Of a stretch of 64,000 bases of DNA, positions 25,802 to 34,629 are shown piece by piece. The first letter of the stretch is position 1. Each line of letters begins with the position of its first letter. The DNA is taken from the NCBI RefSeq assembly GCF_032586175.1, contig NZ_JAWHTE010000022.1:16032-80031 (forward strand), in the 5' to 3' direction. Made by a program: the position numbers and the translations under genes. The notes under the pieces are model-generated. The model was not told the origin of the DNA. It ran no database searches and was given only the letters and a program-made list of their open reading frames with translations. Origin of the DNA: Ovoidimarina sediminis. GTDB lineage: Bacteria > Pseudomonadota > Alphaproteobacteria > Rhodobacterales > Rhodobacteraceae.

Positions 25802-26676
25802 TGCACGACAACCTGCGCGGGATGGCCCTGATGACGGGCGCGATGGCTGCGTTCGCGCTGGCCGATGCGCTGATCAAGGCGCTCGGCGACACGCATCCTT
25901 CGGGACAGATCATCTGGGTGGCCGGGATCGGCGGCACGCTGGCCTTCGCGCTGGCCTGTATCGCACTGCGCGAGGCGCCGCTGACACGGGATGCGCTGGC
26001 CCCGGCGACGCTTGCACGGGTGCTGACCGAGGCGGTGGGCACGTTCGGCATCGTCACGGCGCTGACGCTTGCGCCCCTGTCCGTCGTTGTAGCGATCATG
26101 CAATCTGTGCCGCTTCTGGTAACGCTGGGGGCCGCCGCATTCCTTGGCGAGCAGGTCGGATGGCGGCGCTGGCTGGCGATTATCGTCGGGCTTCTGGGGG
26201 TCATGATCATCATCCGGCCGGGGACCGAGGGCTTCACACCCCCTGCCCTTTTCGCAGTACTGGCCGCCGTGACGCTGGCCGCGCGGGACATCCTGACGCG
26301 GATGGTGCCGCGGACGGCGACGAACCTGCAACTCGGCGTCTGGGGCTTTGCCGGGCTGATCCCCACCGGGTTTCTGCTGGTGGCGATATCAGGCCAGGCA
26401 GAGGGCCCCTATACGCCGATCGCCTTGACCTATTTCGCCGGGATCACCGTTCTGACCGCGCTGGCGATCCTGTTCGTGACCATGTCAATGCGGGTGGGCG
26501 ACGTCGCGGTGATCGCCCCGTTCCGCTACACACGGCTTCTGTTCGGGCTGGCACTGGCGATCCTGTGGTTCGGCGAGCGGCCCGATCTGGCAACCTGGAT
26601 CGGATCGGCGATTGTCGTGGCCTCGGGGCTTTACACCTTCGCCCGGGAGCGGCGGCTGGCGCAGGGGACGGCCTGA
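25801..26676 (+). CDS. EamA/DMT family transporter
   Basis: 291 residues with roughly ten membrane segments in two repeats. MTGAMAAFALADALIKALG is the first helix; QSVPLLVTLGAAAFLGEQVGW (split around the repeat end) and APFRYTRLLFGLALAILW are typical. The start overlaps the fur-family stop (TGATG), so the pair is cotranscribed, which hints at metal-linked control. The substrate is unknown. This is a different subgroup from the exporter at 23386. Confidence 0.9.
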   Translation: MHDNLRGMALMTGAMAAFALADALIKALGDTHPSGQIIWVAGIGGTLAFALACIALREAPLTRDALAPATLARVLTEAVGTFGIVTALTLAPLSVVVAIMQSVPLLVTLGAAAFLGEQVGWRRWLAIIVGLLGVMIIIRPGTEGFTPPALFAVLAAVTLAARDILTRMVPRTATNLQLGVWGFAGLIPTGFLLVAISGQAEGPYTPIALTYFAGITVLTALAILFVTMSMRVGDVAVIAPFRYTRLLFGLALAILWFGERPDLATWIGSAIVVASGLYTFARERRLAQGTA

Positions 26677-26705
26677 CGCTGCGGCGTTATCGCTAACATG
26701 AGCAG

Positions 26706-26734
26706 TTCACCCGCGCCCCGGCCCCTGCTATAGA
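26706..26734 (+). promoter_or_regulatory. Candidate promoter of eno
   Basis: TTCACC (26706-26711) and TATAGA (26729-26734) are separated by exactly 17 bases, 31 bases before the eno ATG. Confidence 0.55.
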
Positions 26735-26764
26735 ACGCGAGAATCCAGATTGCCGGAGGGCCAC

Positions 26765-28042
26765 ATGAGCACGATCATCGATATCATCGGACGCGAAATC
26801 CTCGACAGCCGCGGGAACCCGACCGTCGAGGTGGATGTGATCCTCGAAGACGGCACGATGGGCCGCGCGGCCGTGCCGTCGGGCGCCTCGACCGGCGCCC
26901 ACGAAGCGGTGGAGAAGCGCGACGGCGACCAGGGGCGGTATCTTGGCAAGGGCGTGCTCGAGGCCGTCGAGGCGGTGAACGGCGAGATCGCCGATGCGCT
27001 GGCTGGCTTCGATGCCGTCGAACAGGAAGCGATCGACGCCGCGCTGATCGAACTTGACGGGACGGCGAACAAGGGCCGGCTTGGGGCGAATGCGATCCTC
27101 GGCGTTTCGCTGGCGGTGGCGAAGGCAGCCGCGGACGCGACCGTGCAGCCGCTTTACCGATATGTCGGCGGCACCTCGGCGCGGGTTCTGCCAGTGCCGA
27201 TGATGAACATCATCAACGGCGGCGAACATGCCGACAACCCGATCGACATCCAGGAATTTATGATCATGCCGGTTTCGGCCTCTTCGATCCGCGAGGCGGT
27301 TCGTATGGGGGCGGAAGTGTTCCACACCCTGAAGAAGGAACTGTCGGCGGCGGGGCTGTCGACTGGGATCGGGGACGAGGGCGGCTTTGCCCCCGATCTT
27401 TCGTCGACGCGCGATGCGCTCGATTTCATTCTGAAATCGGTGGAAAAGGCGGGGTACCGGCCCGGCGAGGACATCATGCTGGCGCTCGACTGTGCCTCGA
27501 CCGAGTATTACCGCGACGGGATCTATGACCTGAAGGGCGAGCGCAAGAAGCTTTCCTCGGCGGAAAACGTCGACTATCTCGAAAGCCTCGTGGCCGATTA
27601 CCCGATCCTCTCGATCGAGGACGGGATGGCGGAAGACGACTGGGACGGCTGGCGGCTTCTGACCGAGCGGCTGGGCGGCAAGGTACAGCTTGTGGGCGAC
27701 GACCTGTTCGTCACGAACCCAGAGCGGCTTGCCGAAGGCATCAAGACCGGCGCGGGCAACGCGCTGCTCGTCAAGGTGAACCAGATCGGCACGCTTTCGG
27801 AGACGCTGCGCGCCGTCGACATGGCGCACCGGGCGCGGATGACCTGCGTGATGTCGCACCGGTCGGGCGAGACCGAGGATGCGACCATCGCCGATCTCGC
27901 CGTGGCGACGAATTGCGGGCAGATCAAGACGGGGTCCCTGGCCCGGTCAGACCGGCTGGCGAAGTACAACCAGCTGATCCGGATCGAGGAAATGCTGGGC
28001 GAAACAGCAGTCTATGCCGGAAAGTCGATCCTGAGAGGGTAA
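26765..28042 (+). CDS. eno: Enolase
   Basis: Enolase (425 residues) interconverts 2-phosphoglycerate and phosphoenolpyruvate. Motifs: REILDSRGNPTVEVDV, the mobile loop PSGASTGAHEAVE, ILGVSLAVAKAAA, FAPDLSSTRDALDF, the magnesium ligand stretches ALDCASTEYY and LSIEDGMAEDDWDGW, and VMSHRSGETEDATIADLAV. The ATG at 26765 follows GGAGGGCC and gives the usual MSTIIDIIGREILD start. The upstream intergenic gap contains a good promoter match. Confidence 0.99.
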   Translation: MSTIIDIIGREILDSRGNPTVEVDVILEDGTMGRAAVPSGASTGAHEAVEKRDGDQGRYLGKGVLEAVEAVNGEIADALAGFDAVEQEAIDAALIELDGTANKGRLGANAILGVSLAVAKAAADATVQPLYRYVGGTSARVLPVPMMNIINGGEHADNPIDIQEFMIMPVSASSIREAVRMGAEVFHTLKKELSAAGLSTGIGDEGGFAPDLSSTRDALDFILKSVEKAGYRPGEDIMLALDCASTEYYRDGIYDLKGERKKLSSAENVDYLESLVADYPILSIEDGMAEDDWDGWRLLTERLGGKVQLVGDDLFVTNPERLAEGIKTGAGNALLVKVNQIGTLSETLRAVDMAHRARMTCVMSHRSGETEDATIADLAVATNCGQIKTGSLARSDRLAKYNQLIRIEEMLGETAVYAGKSILRG

Positions 28043-28111
28043 GCCGGACGCCCCGGCTGGGAGATTGACCGGGGGGAAGCCTTGCCGCATGATTTTCCTG
28101 CGGCGCGGGGA

Positions 28112-28130
28112 GATTGTGATTATCATTACG
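28112..28130 (-). promoter_or_regulatory. Fur-box-like palindrome upstream of the Rieske oxygenase gene
   Basis: On the minus strand the 19 bases read CGTAATGATAATCACAATC, which match 15 of 19 positions of the classical Fur box GATAATGATAATCATTATC, including the uninterrupted core TAATGATAATCA. It lies 32 bases before the Rieske ATG. The match is observed; iron or manganese control is inferred. Confidence 0.45.
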
Positions 28131-28161
28131 TGGCCCGCGGCTTCGCCTTCTCGGGTGGTAC

Positions 28162-29385
28162 ATGCACGACGATCTTATCCTAGCCAGTGAATTCAACGGG
28201 CTGACCGCGGCGCAGCCGTCGCTTCCGGCCCGGTGGTATACCGACCCCGCGCATTTCGACCGCGAGATGCGCGAGATCTGGCGGCGGAACTGGATCTACC
28301 TCTGCCGCCGGGAAACCCTGCCGGAGCCCGGGGCGTTCCGGACCTTTACCGTCGGCGGGCAGGAGATCGTGATCCTCGCCGACGCGGACGGCACGCTGCG
28401 CGGCTTCTTCAACACCTGCCGGCATCGCGGATCGGCGCTTTGCACCGAGGCGGCGGGGCGGTTCGATCGCCGCATCACCTGCCCTTATCACCAGTGGAGC
28501 TATGCGCTCGACGGCCGGCTTCTGGCGACCGGGCCGATGCGGAAGGTGGAGAATTTCGACCGCGCGGATTACGGGCTTCTGGGGATCGCGGTGGCCGAAT
28601 GGGGCGGGTTCGTCTTCGCGAACCTGGCGGGCGAAAGCGCGCGGCCGTTCGACGAGGTCTTCGGGGGCGAACTTGCCGATATCACACCCTGGCCGATGGC
28701 GGATCTGGTGGTGGACCACAGCTATCGCAAGGAACTGGCCTGCAACTGGAAGATCTTCTGGGAGAATTTCAACGAGTGCCTGCATTGCCCCAACATCCAT
28801 CCGGAATTGTCGGAGTTGGTGCCGATTTACAGCCGCGGGATCATGGCGCGGCGGGACGATCCGGAGTGGCAGGAATACGCGGGCGATCATGCACCCCGCC
28901 GGTCGGGGCGACTTCGGGAAGGGGCCGAAAGCTGGTCGATGGACGGTACGGCGCAGGATGCTCTGCCAGGCCTCAGCGATGAGGACAAGGCGGCAGGGCA
29001 GCGCTATGCAACACTTCTGCCGTCGGCCTTCATCGCGGCGCATGTGGATTACGTGCGCATCGTCCGGTTGACGCCGCTTGGCCCGGAGCGGACCGAGCTG
29101 ACGGCGGACTGGCTGTTCCGGCCCGAGACGCTAGCGCGTCCCGGTTTCGATCTGACGCGGATCACCGATTTCGCGACCCTGGTGATGGAACAGGACGGCA
29201 TGGCCTGCGAGCTGAACCAGCGTGGCCTCAGGGCCGATCCGTTCGAACGGGGCGTTCTGATGCAGGAGGAATACGAGGTGTTTCTGTTTCAGGACTGGAT
29301 CCGCGCAGCCCTCGGCGAGGCGCGGCTGAGCCCGCCGCCTCCGAGCCGGGCCAGCCAGCGGCGGCCCGGGGCGGCGGAAAGCTAG
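28162..29385 (+). CDS. Rieske-type ring-hydroxylating/demethylating oxygenase, alpha subunit
   Basis: 407 residues. The Rieske 2Fe-2S centre is formed by CRHRG and CPYHQW (about residues 88-112). The catalytic domain has the mononuclear-iron motif NFNECLHCPNIHPEL (two histidines). The C-terminal EYEVFLFQDW resembles choline monooxygenase/glycine-betaine demethylase relatives rather than classical aromatic dioxygenases, but the substrate is unresolved. No ferredoxin reductase or beta subunit is adjacent, so the electron donor must be encoded elsewhere. A Fur-like box upstream suggests metal-dependent expression. Confidence 0.9.
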   Translation: MHDDLILASEFNGLTAAQPSLPARWYTDPAHFDREMREIWRRNWIYLCRRETLPEPGAFRTFTVGGQEIVILADADGTLRGFFNTCRHRGSALCTEAAGRFDRRITCPYHQWSYALDGRLLATGPMRKVENFDRADYGLLGIAVAEWGGFVFANLAGESARPFDEVFGGELADITPWPMADLVVDHSYRKELACNWKIFWENFNECLHCPNIHPELSELVPIYSRGIMARRDDPEWQEYAGDHAPRRSGRLREGAESWSMDGTAQDALPGLSDEDKAAGQRYATLLPSAFIAAHVDYVRIVRLTPLGPERTELTADWLFRPETLARPGFDLTRITDFATLVMEQDGMACELNQRGLRADPFERGVLMQEEYEVFLFQDWIRAALGEARLSPPPPSRASQRRPGAAES

Positions 29386-29391
29386 GCACCG

Positions 29392-30279
29392 TCACTCCGG
29401 CGCGATCCGTCCTGCGAGGAAGGACAGCGCATCGGGCGAAACACGCCGCCAGTATTTCCAGTCATGCCCGCCGTTATCGACCCTCAGTTCAGGTCTGAGA
29501 CCGGCCCTGCGCAACTCGATATACAGCTCGACCGTGCCGTCATGGAGTTTCCAGTAATCGTCGTCCCCCACCGCGAGGAGGATGGCGGGCGGGTGTTCCA
29601 TCTCCGCGAGGTCGCCGACATGGGCGAAGGGCGACTGGCGATTGAACATCCCGATATCGAAGGTTTCGCCGGTGGTCCGCGGGAACCACTTTTCCTGCAT
29701 TTCGGGCGGATCCACCGCCGGGCCGGTCGCTTCCGACATCCCACCGGGGCGCCAGATGCCGGGGCTGAGGGCTGCGACGGCAGAGAACACCTGCGGATGG
29801 GCGAAGGCGAGACGCAAAGCGCCGTGACCACCCATGGAAATGCCCGCGATGCCGCGATGCGCCGGCCCCGCGAGTGTGGGGTAGCGGGCGTCGATCTCTG
29901 CAACGAGATCGCGGGTGATCGCTGTCTCGTAATCACCGGGGCCGTTGAAGCGGGCGCTGTCGACATACCAACTTTTGCCTGCGTCGGGCATCACGGCGAT
30001 GAGGGGCGCGATCTCTCCTGCCCCGATCATCCGGTCGAGCGTTTCCTCGAGGCGCCCGCCCTTGAGCCACTCGCGCTGGCCCGCGCCGAAGCCGTGAAGC
30101 AGGTAGACCACGGGGAACCGCGTACCTGCGGGCTGACCGGAAGGAAGATAGATGCTGTAGGGAAGATCCGTTCCGAGAGCTGGGCTTGGCGCCTTCCGGT
30201 CCACATGCACTTCGCCCGCCGCCACGGCCGATGCCGCGGCGAACCAGAGTGCGGCCGCCAGTGCCGAAAGCCTCGCCAT
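29392..30279 (-). CDS. Secreted alpha/beta-hydrolase esterase
   Basis: 295 residues from the ATG at 30279. A signal peptide (LSALAAALWFAAASAVAAG) points to the periplasm or outside. The esterase fold is shown by FPVVYLLHGFGAGQREWL, the nucleophile elbow GISMGGHGALRLA and a late NGGHDWKYW with the catalytic histidine. It resembles the putative-esterase (esterase D/antigen 85-like) family; the substrate is unknown. A GTG at 30306 would add nine residues before the signal sequence and is less likely. Convergent with the Rieske gene. Confidence 0.88.
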   Translation of the reverse strand: MARLSALAAALWFAAASAVAAGEVHVDRKAPSPALGTDLPYSIYLPSGQPAGTRFPVVYLLHGFGAGQREWLKGGRLEETLDRMIGAGEIAPLIAVMPDAGKSWYVDSARFNGPGDYETAITRDLVAEIDARYPTLAGPAHRGIAGISMGGHGALRLAFAHPQVFSAVAALSPGIWRPGGMSEATGPAVDPPEMQEKWFPRTTGETFDIGMFNRQSPFAHVGDLAEMEHPPAILLAVGDDDYWKLHDGTVELYIELRRAGLRPELRVDNGGHDWKYWRRVSPDALSFLAGRIAPE

Positions 30280-30389
30280 GGAGAAAACATACGGGAAACG
30301 CGGCACTTTGTCTGCCCCGCGGGGCGCCTCGCCGGACCGATTCGCCTGATGTGATAGGGTGAGGTGTCACAAAAGAGGGAGTATGCCCG

Positions 30390-30683
30390 ATGATTTTGCG
30401 GATATTTCGCGTGACCGTCGTGCCGGACCGTGTTGAGGAGTTTCGCCGGTTCTTTCTGGAAAAGGCGGTGCCGCTGATGCGATCCACGGACGGGGTGGAA
30501 CAGGTTCTCTTCGGTTTGCCGCGCCCCGAAAGCCCCAACGATTTCGCCGTCGTCATGGTCTGGCGCGACCTTGCCGCACTCGAGGCCTTCGTGGGCGGCG
30601 ACTGGCGGGTGCCGCATATCGATCCCGACGAGCTGGGCGTTGTCGAGACGCGTGCCCTCGATCACTACGAGCTTGTGGCCTGA
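30390..30683 (+). CDS. Antibiotic biosynthesis monooxygenase (ABM) domain protein
   Basis: 97-residue dimeric alpha-beta barrel protein. The ABM pattern is clear: ILRIFRVTVVPDRVEEFRRF at the start and FAVVMVWRDLAALEAFVGGD later. Small stand-alone members include quinol monooxygenases and haem-degrading enzymes; the substrate is not predictable. It is followed after 38 bases by a DUF985 cupin gene in the same direction. Confidence 0.8.
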   Translation: MILRIFRVTVVPDRVEEFRRFFLEKAVPLMRSTDGVEQVLFGLPRPESPNDFAVVMVWRDLAALEAFVGGDWRVPHIDPDELGVVETRALDHYELVA

Positions 30684-30721
30684 GCCTTGCGCCATTATCG
30701 GATCCGGGCGATGGACACTGC

Positions 30722-31144
30722 ATGACAGCGGATGAGATCATCGAGGCACTGGGGCTCGTCCCCCATCCCGAGGGAGGGCATTACCGGAAAACCTGGATCG
30801 AGGAGACAACGGGCGCCCGGCCTGCCGGGACAGCGATCTATTTCCTGCTGCGGGCCGGGGAACGGAGCCACTGGCACAGAGTCGACGCGACCGAGATCTG
30901 GCATTTCCACGCGGGCGCGCCGCTGATCCTTTCTCTCGCTGCGACCGAGGCGGGGCCGGCACGGGATCTCCATCTCGGGCCCCTGCCGGAGGCCGGCGCG
31001 GAACCCCAGCGGATCGTCCCGAAGGATCACTGGCAGGCGGCGCGCAGCACCGGGGACTGGACCCTCGTCTCCTGCACCGTCTCGCCGGGGTTCCGCTTCG
31101 ATGGGTTCACGCTCGCGCCACCGGGCTTCGATATCCCGCATTGA
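30722..31144 (+). CDS. DUF985/cupin-fold protein
   Basis: 140 residues. MTADEIIEALGLVPHPEGGHY and YFLLRAGERSHWHRVDATEIWHFHAG carry the conserved histidines of the cupin metal site, and the end is SCTVSPGFRFDGFTLAPPGF, all characteristic of DUF985. Its role is unknown, though the family resembles sugar-nucleotide epimerase-like cupins. A dispersed palindromic element starts five bases after the stop. Confidence 0.9.
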   Translation: MTADEIIEALGLVPHPEGGHYRKTWIEETTGARPAGTAIYFLLRAGERSHWHRVDATEIWHFHAGAPLILSLAATEAGPARDLHLGPLPEAGAEPQRIVPKDHWQAARSTGDWTLVSCTVSPGFRFDGFTLAPPGFDIPH

Positions 31145-31148
31145 GCCC

Positions 31149-31200
31149 CTTCATGTGGCCGGAAATATCCCGGGGAGCGCGAGGGGCTGGCCCCTCGCTC
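31149..31200 (+). repeat. Dispersed intergenic palindromic element, copy 3
   Basis: CTTCATGTGGCC, then GGAAATATCCCGGGG, then a strong hairpin GCGAGGGG-CTGG-CCCCTCGC (31179-31198). It lies between the convergent DUF985 gene and anmK, starting five bases after the DUF985 stop. The first 27 bases differ from copy 2 at only one position, while the hairpin arms are different in sequence, so the stem has changed with compensating bases. Confidence 0.8.
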
Positions 31201-31208
31201 CCGCCCTG

Positions 31209-32315
31209 TCAGACCTGTCCCGACGGCCGGCTGATCTGCCCGCCGCCCACAGGCGCGGCCACGCCTGTCGTCCCCGGCGCGGAGGTCGGCAGCCCCCGCA
31301 TCACGCGCACCGCGAGATAGGCGAAGGCCTGCGCTTCGAGCATGTCGCCGTCGAGCCCGACCTCCTCGACCGGTTGAACGGGACAGTCGAGGCCGGCGGA
31401 GAGCATCGCCATCAGCACCGGGTTCCGCCGCCCGCCCCCGGTAACGAGGACGCGCGCGGGCGGCGACGGGCAATGCTCGACCCCGTGCGCCACGGCGGCG
31501 GCGGCACAGGCGGTCAGCGTTGCCACCGCATCGGCATCTGAAAGGCCGCGCACCGCCTCGCCCAGATCGGCGAATTCGGCCCGGTCAAGCGACTTGGGCG
31601 GAATCTTCGCGAAATACCCCCGGGCCAGCATCGCCTCGAGCACCCCATCCGCAACCCGTCCCTGCGCCGCAAGGGCGCCGTCCGTGTCATGGGACGCCCC
31701 CGTCCGGGCGGCCACGAGATCGTCGATGGGCGCGTTGGCGGGCCCCGTGTCAAAGGCCAGGAGCGCGCCCTCGGCGGCTGGATCCTCGATGCGGGGATCG
31801 ACCCAGGTGAGGTTGCCCACGCCGCCGAGATTGAGGAACGCCAGGGGCGCCTCGGCTTCGATGAAGCGCGCGCAGGCATGGTGCCAGAAGGGGGCGAGCG
31901 GCGCGCCCTGCCCGCCCATGGCCACGTCGGTGGATCGGAAATCCCAGACGACCGGCCGGTCGAGCACCTCGGCCAGGATCTGGCCGTTTCCGATCTGTAC
32001 CGTCACGCCGCGGGCCGGGTCGTGCCAGGTGGTCTGGCCGTGAAAGCCCACCACCTCGGCCTCCCCGAACCGCGACAAGAGCTCGGCATGCGCCGTTTCC
32101 ACCACTTCGGCGGCCGCCTCGCTTGCCGCCTCGCCGGGCGCGGGGCCCAGCGCCGCGCGGATCGCCGCCCGTTCGCGGGGCGCGTAGGCGCGGTAGCCCG
32201 TCTCGCCGAAGCCCAGGATGCGCCTTCCATCGGTTTCGATCACCGCTGCGTCCACGCCGTCGAGCGACGTGCCCGACATGGCGCCCAGCGCCCGGATGGC
32301 CTCTTTCACCGTCAT
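31209..32315 (-). CDS. anmK: Anhydro-N-acetylmuramic acid kinase
   Basis: AnmK (368 residues) phosphorylates and opens 1,6-anhydro-MurNAc released during cell-wall turnover, feeding peptidoglycan recycling. Motifs: ALGAMSGTSLDGVDAAVIET (phosphate loop), VVGFHGQTTWHDP, FLNLGGVGNLTWVDP, AFDTGPANAPIDDLV and VLVTGGGRRNPVLMAML. It is divergent from tyrS, with 64 bases between starts, an arrangement common in Rhodobacterales. Confidence 0.96.
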   Translation of the reverse strand: MTVKEAIRALGAMSGTSLDGVDAAVIETDGRRILGFGETGYRAYAPRERAAIRAALGPAPGEAASEAAAEVVETAHAELLSRFGEAEVVGFHGQTTWHDPARGVTVQIGNGQILAEVLDRPVVWDFRSTDVAMGGQGAPLAPFWHHACARFIEAEAPLAFLNLGGVGNLTWVDPRIEDPAAEGALLAFDTGPANAPIDDLVAARTGASHDTDGALAAQGRVADGVLEAMLARGYFAKIPPKSLDRAEFADLGEAVRGLSDADAVATLTACAAAAVAHGVEHCPSPPARVLVTGGGRRNPVLMAMLSAGLDCPVQPVEEVGLDGDMLEAQAFAYLAVRVMRGLPTSAPGTTGVAAPVGGGQISRPSGQV

Positions 32316-32379
32316 GTCTTTCCCTTGCCCTGTCCCGCCGATATAGACGGCCTCCGATGGCGAGAGAAGATGTGAGCCG

Positions 32380-33633
32380 ATGACCTATCACCCGAAATCC
32401 GATTTTCTGCATGAGATCACCTCGCGCGGGTTCTTGGCGGATTGCACCGATCTTCAGGGGCTGGACGAGCGTCTGCTGAACGGGCCGGTCACGGGCTATA
32501 TCGGCTTCGACCTGACCGCGACCTCATTGCATATCGGCAACCTCGTGCAGATCATGCTGTTGCGCTGGATGCAGAAGACGGGGCACCGCCCGATCACGCT
32601 GATGGGCGGCGGCACGACCAAGGTTGGAGACCCCTCTGGCAAGGACGAGATGCGCAAGATCATCTCGGTCGAACAGATCAACGAGAACGCAAAGGGCATC
32701 CGCCAGATCTTCTCGCGGTATATCTCCTATGGCGACGGGCCGACGGATTCGCCGCTGGTGAACAATGCCGAATGGCTCGACAAGCTGGGCTATATCGATT
32801 TCCTGCGCGACATCGGCAAGCATTTCACGATCAACCGGCTTCTGGCGTTCGAGTCGGTCAAATCGCGGCTCGACCGGGAACAGGCGCTCAGCTTCATCGA
32901 GTTCAACTACATGCTGCTGCAGGCCTACGACTTCCTCGAACTCTACCGCCGCTATGATTGCGTGCTTCAGATGGGCGGGTCGGACCAGTGGGGCAACATC
33001 GTCTCGGGTGCCGACCTGATCCGCCGTGTCGAAGGGGCCGAGGCCTTTGGCCTGACGACGCCGCTGGTGACACGTGCAGACGGGAAGAAGATGGGAAAAT
33101 CCGCCGATGGGGCGGTCTGGCTCAACGAAGACCGGATGAGTTCCTACGAGTTCTGGCAGTGGTGGCGGAACGTGCCCGATGCGGATGTGGGCAAATTTCT
33201 GAAGATGTTCACCGAGTTGCCCGTCGAGGAATGCGACCGTTTGGGTGCGCTTGAAGGGGCGGAGGTGAACGAGGCGAAGATCCGGCTCGCGAACGAGGTG
33301 ACGACGCTCTGCCGCGGTGCCGATGCCGCAGCGGCCGCGGAGGAGACCGCGCGCGAGGTGTTCGAAAAGGGCGGTGTGGGCGAGGATCTTCCGACCCTCG
33401 CACTGTCGGCCGAGGACGTGGGCGACGGGATTTCGATCACACAGCTTATCGTGCGCTCGGGCCTTGCGAAATCCGGCAAGGAGGCCAAGCGGCTGATCGC
33501 CGAAGGTGGCGCGCGGATCGACGATGCGCCGGTGTCGGATGCGGGGCTGATGCTGGATGCGGGCGCGTTCGCATCGCCGGTGAAGCTGTCGGCGGGCAAG
33601 AAGCGGCATGCGCTGGTGACGCTGGAAGGGTGA
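32380..33633 (+). CDS. tyrS: Tyrosyl-tRNA synthetase
   Basis: Class I aminoacyl-tRNA synthetase (417 residues) charging tRNA-Tyr. The HIGH-type motif is ATSLHIGNLVQIMLL, the KMSKS-type motif is ADGKKMGKSADGAVWL, and MGGSDQWGNIVSG binds tyrosine. The C-terminal S4 RNA-binding domain has LIVRSGLAKSGKEAKRLI. The stop overlaps the start of the next small gene by four bases (GTGA). Confidence 0.98.
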   Translation: MTYHPKSDFLHEITSRGFLADCTDLQGLDERLLNGPVTGYIGFDLTATSLHIGNLVQIMLLRWMQKTGHRPITLMGGGTTKVGDPSGKDEMRKIISVEQINENAKGIRQIFSRYISYGDGPTDSPLVNNAEWLDKLGYIDFLRDIGKHFTINRLLAFESVKSRLDREQALSFIEFNYMLLQAYDFLELYRRYDCVLQMGGSDQWGNIVSGADLIRRVEGAEAFGLTTPLVTRADGKKMGKSADGAVWLNEDRMSSYEFWQWWRNVPDADVGKFLKMFTELPVEECDRLGALEGAEVNEAKIRLANEVTTLCRGADAAAAAEETAREVFEKGGVGEDLPTLALSAEDVGDGISITQLIVRSGLAKSGKEAKRLIAEGGARIDDAPVSDAGLMLDAGAFASPVKLSAGKKRHALVTLEG

Positions 33634-34007
33634 AGGTGCGAGTTGCGGCAACCCTGGCGCTTTCGGCTCTGATCGCATTTGGCGCGCCGGCTCCCTCTCA
33701 CGCGTCTGATTGTGTCAGACCGCATTGGGTGTGCGTCATGGAAGATGCGTTGCCGTTCCGCGTCGGCGAAGCCTGGCTGATGACGGAGTACACGGCATTC
33801 GCGGCTTGGGATCCGCCGATCCGGCGACGGACGAAATTCAAAACGATCGCTGTCTTCGATTCTGAGAATCGCGCAATCAGCGACCTCGCCTTGGCCGGCC
33901 AAATCGCCCGGCGGATGGCCAAAATCAACCAGTGCGAAATCGAGGAGGAACCGAGTTTCGTTCCGCCGACAGCAATGTTCGTACTCGCCTGCCCTCTTCA
34001 GCGATAG
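33630..34007 (+). CDS. Small secreted protein of unknown function
   Basis: 125 residues starting at a GTG that overlaps the tyrS stop. An apparent signal peptide (VAATLALSALIAFGAPAPSHA) precedes a mature domain of about 100 residues with four cysteines (ASDCVRPHWVCVMED near the start, KINQCEIEE and FVLACPLQR near the end), likely two disulfides. I do not recognise the family. The region looks less GC-rich than its neighbours by eye. Expression may depend on translational coupling to tyrS. Confidence 0.65.
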   Translation: MKVRVAATLALSALIAFGAPAPSHASDCVRPHWVCVMEDALPFRVGEAWLMTEYTAFAAWDPPIRRRTKFKTIAVFDSENRAISDLALAGQIARRMAKINQCEIEEEPSFVPPTAMFVLACPLQR

Positions 34008-34411
34008 TTTCTGGCGTTGCCGAAAGCCCGGACCTCCTTTTCCCAGGCCTCCCGCAGGTGGCGGGCATAGGCGCGGTCGTCGTTCGAGAGGGTGGCGAGA
34101 AACGTCTCGAACCCCGCCTCTCCCGACAGGATCGCGCGCTCCTGGAAAGCAAGCTCGGAAACCTCGCCCTCGGGCAGGTCGGCAATGGCGCCAACACCGG
34201 CGGCGGCAAGGCGTGCCTCGATCTTTTCGTAGGCGACCGATCTGGGATCGCGCGGGCCGCCATCCTTCGCTGCTTGGCCCGCCTCGCCCAGCGCGCCCTG
34301 GGCGCAGTGGAGGAACCATTGCTGCGCCGCGTCGAGATCGCGGGTGCGGGCGGCCTTGCCCTGGCGGTCGAGGCCGAGGCGGCCCAGAATATCGCGGATC
34401 GTTCCCGGCAT
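33998..34411 (-). CDS. Conserved hypothetical protein
   Basis: 137 residues, start at 34411 (MPGTIRDILGRLGLDRQGKA). Predicted mostly helical with charged helices such as DLDAAQQWFLHCAQGALGEA, RSVAYEKIEARLAAAG and DDRAYARHLREAWEKEVRAF. No catalytic motif, signal or membrane segment is visible and I do not recognise the family. It overlaps the convergent small secreted gene by ten bases and is divergent from the YHS gene. Confidence 0.65.
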   Translation of the reverse strand: MPGTIRDILGRLGLDRQGKAARTRDLDAAQQWFLHCAQGALGEAGQAAKDGGPRDPRSVAYEKIEARLAAAGVGAIADLPEGEVSELAFQERAILSGEAGFETFLATLSNDDRAYARHLREAWEKEVRAFGNARNYR

Positions 34412-34629
34412 GGTGTCTGATGTGCCTGTGTCTGTGCGCGGCCAGAGTAACGCAGGGAAATGGGCCCGTGGTGTGGCCAAGGGCAAGGGCATCCGGCGAC
34501 CGTTGCGCATTGGCCGCACAGATGCATGTGTGTGCAAGAACCGATTACACGGGATCGTGGTTGGCCCGTGAGCATGGCGATCTGGCATGAGGCGAACACC
34601 ACAGCCATTCCAGAAAGGTTTGACCAAAT

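Noticed and set aside
24762..26366. A 534-codon minus-strand frame opposite phzF, the Fur-type gene and the exporter
   Set aside because: Low-complexity S/R/P-rich translation and three confident genes on the other strand.
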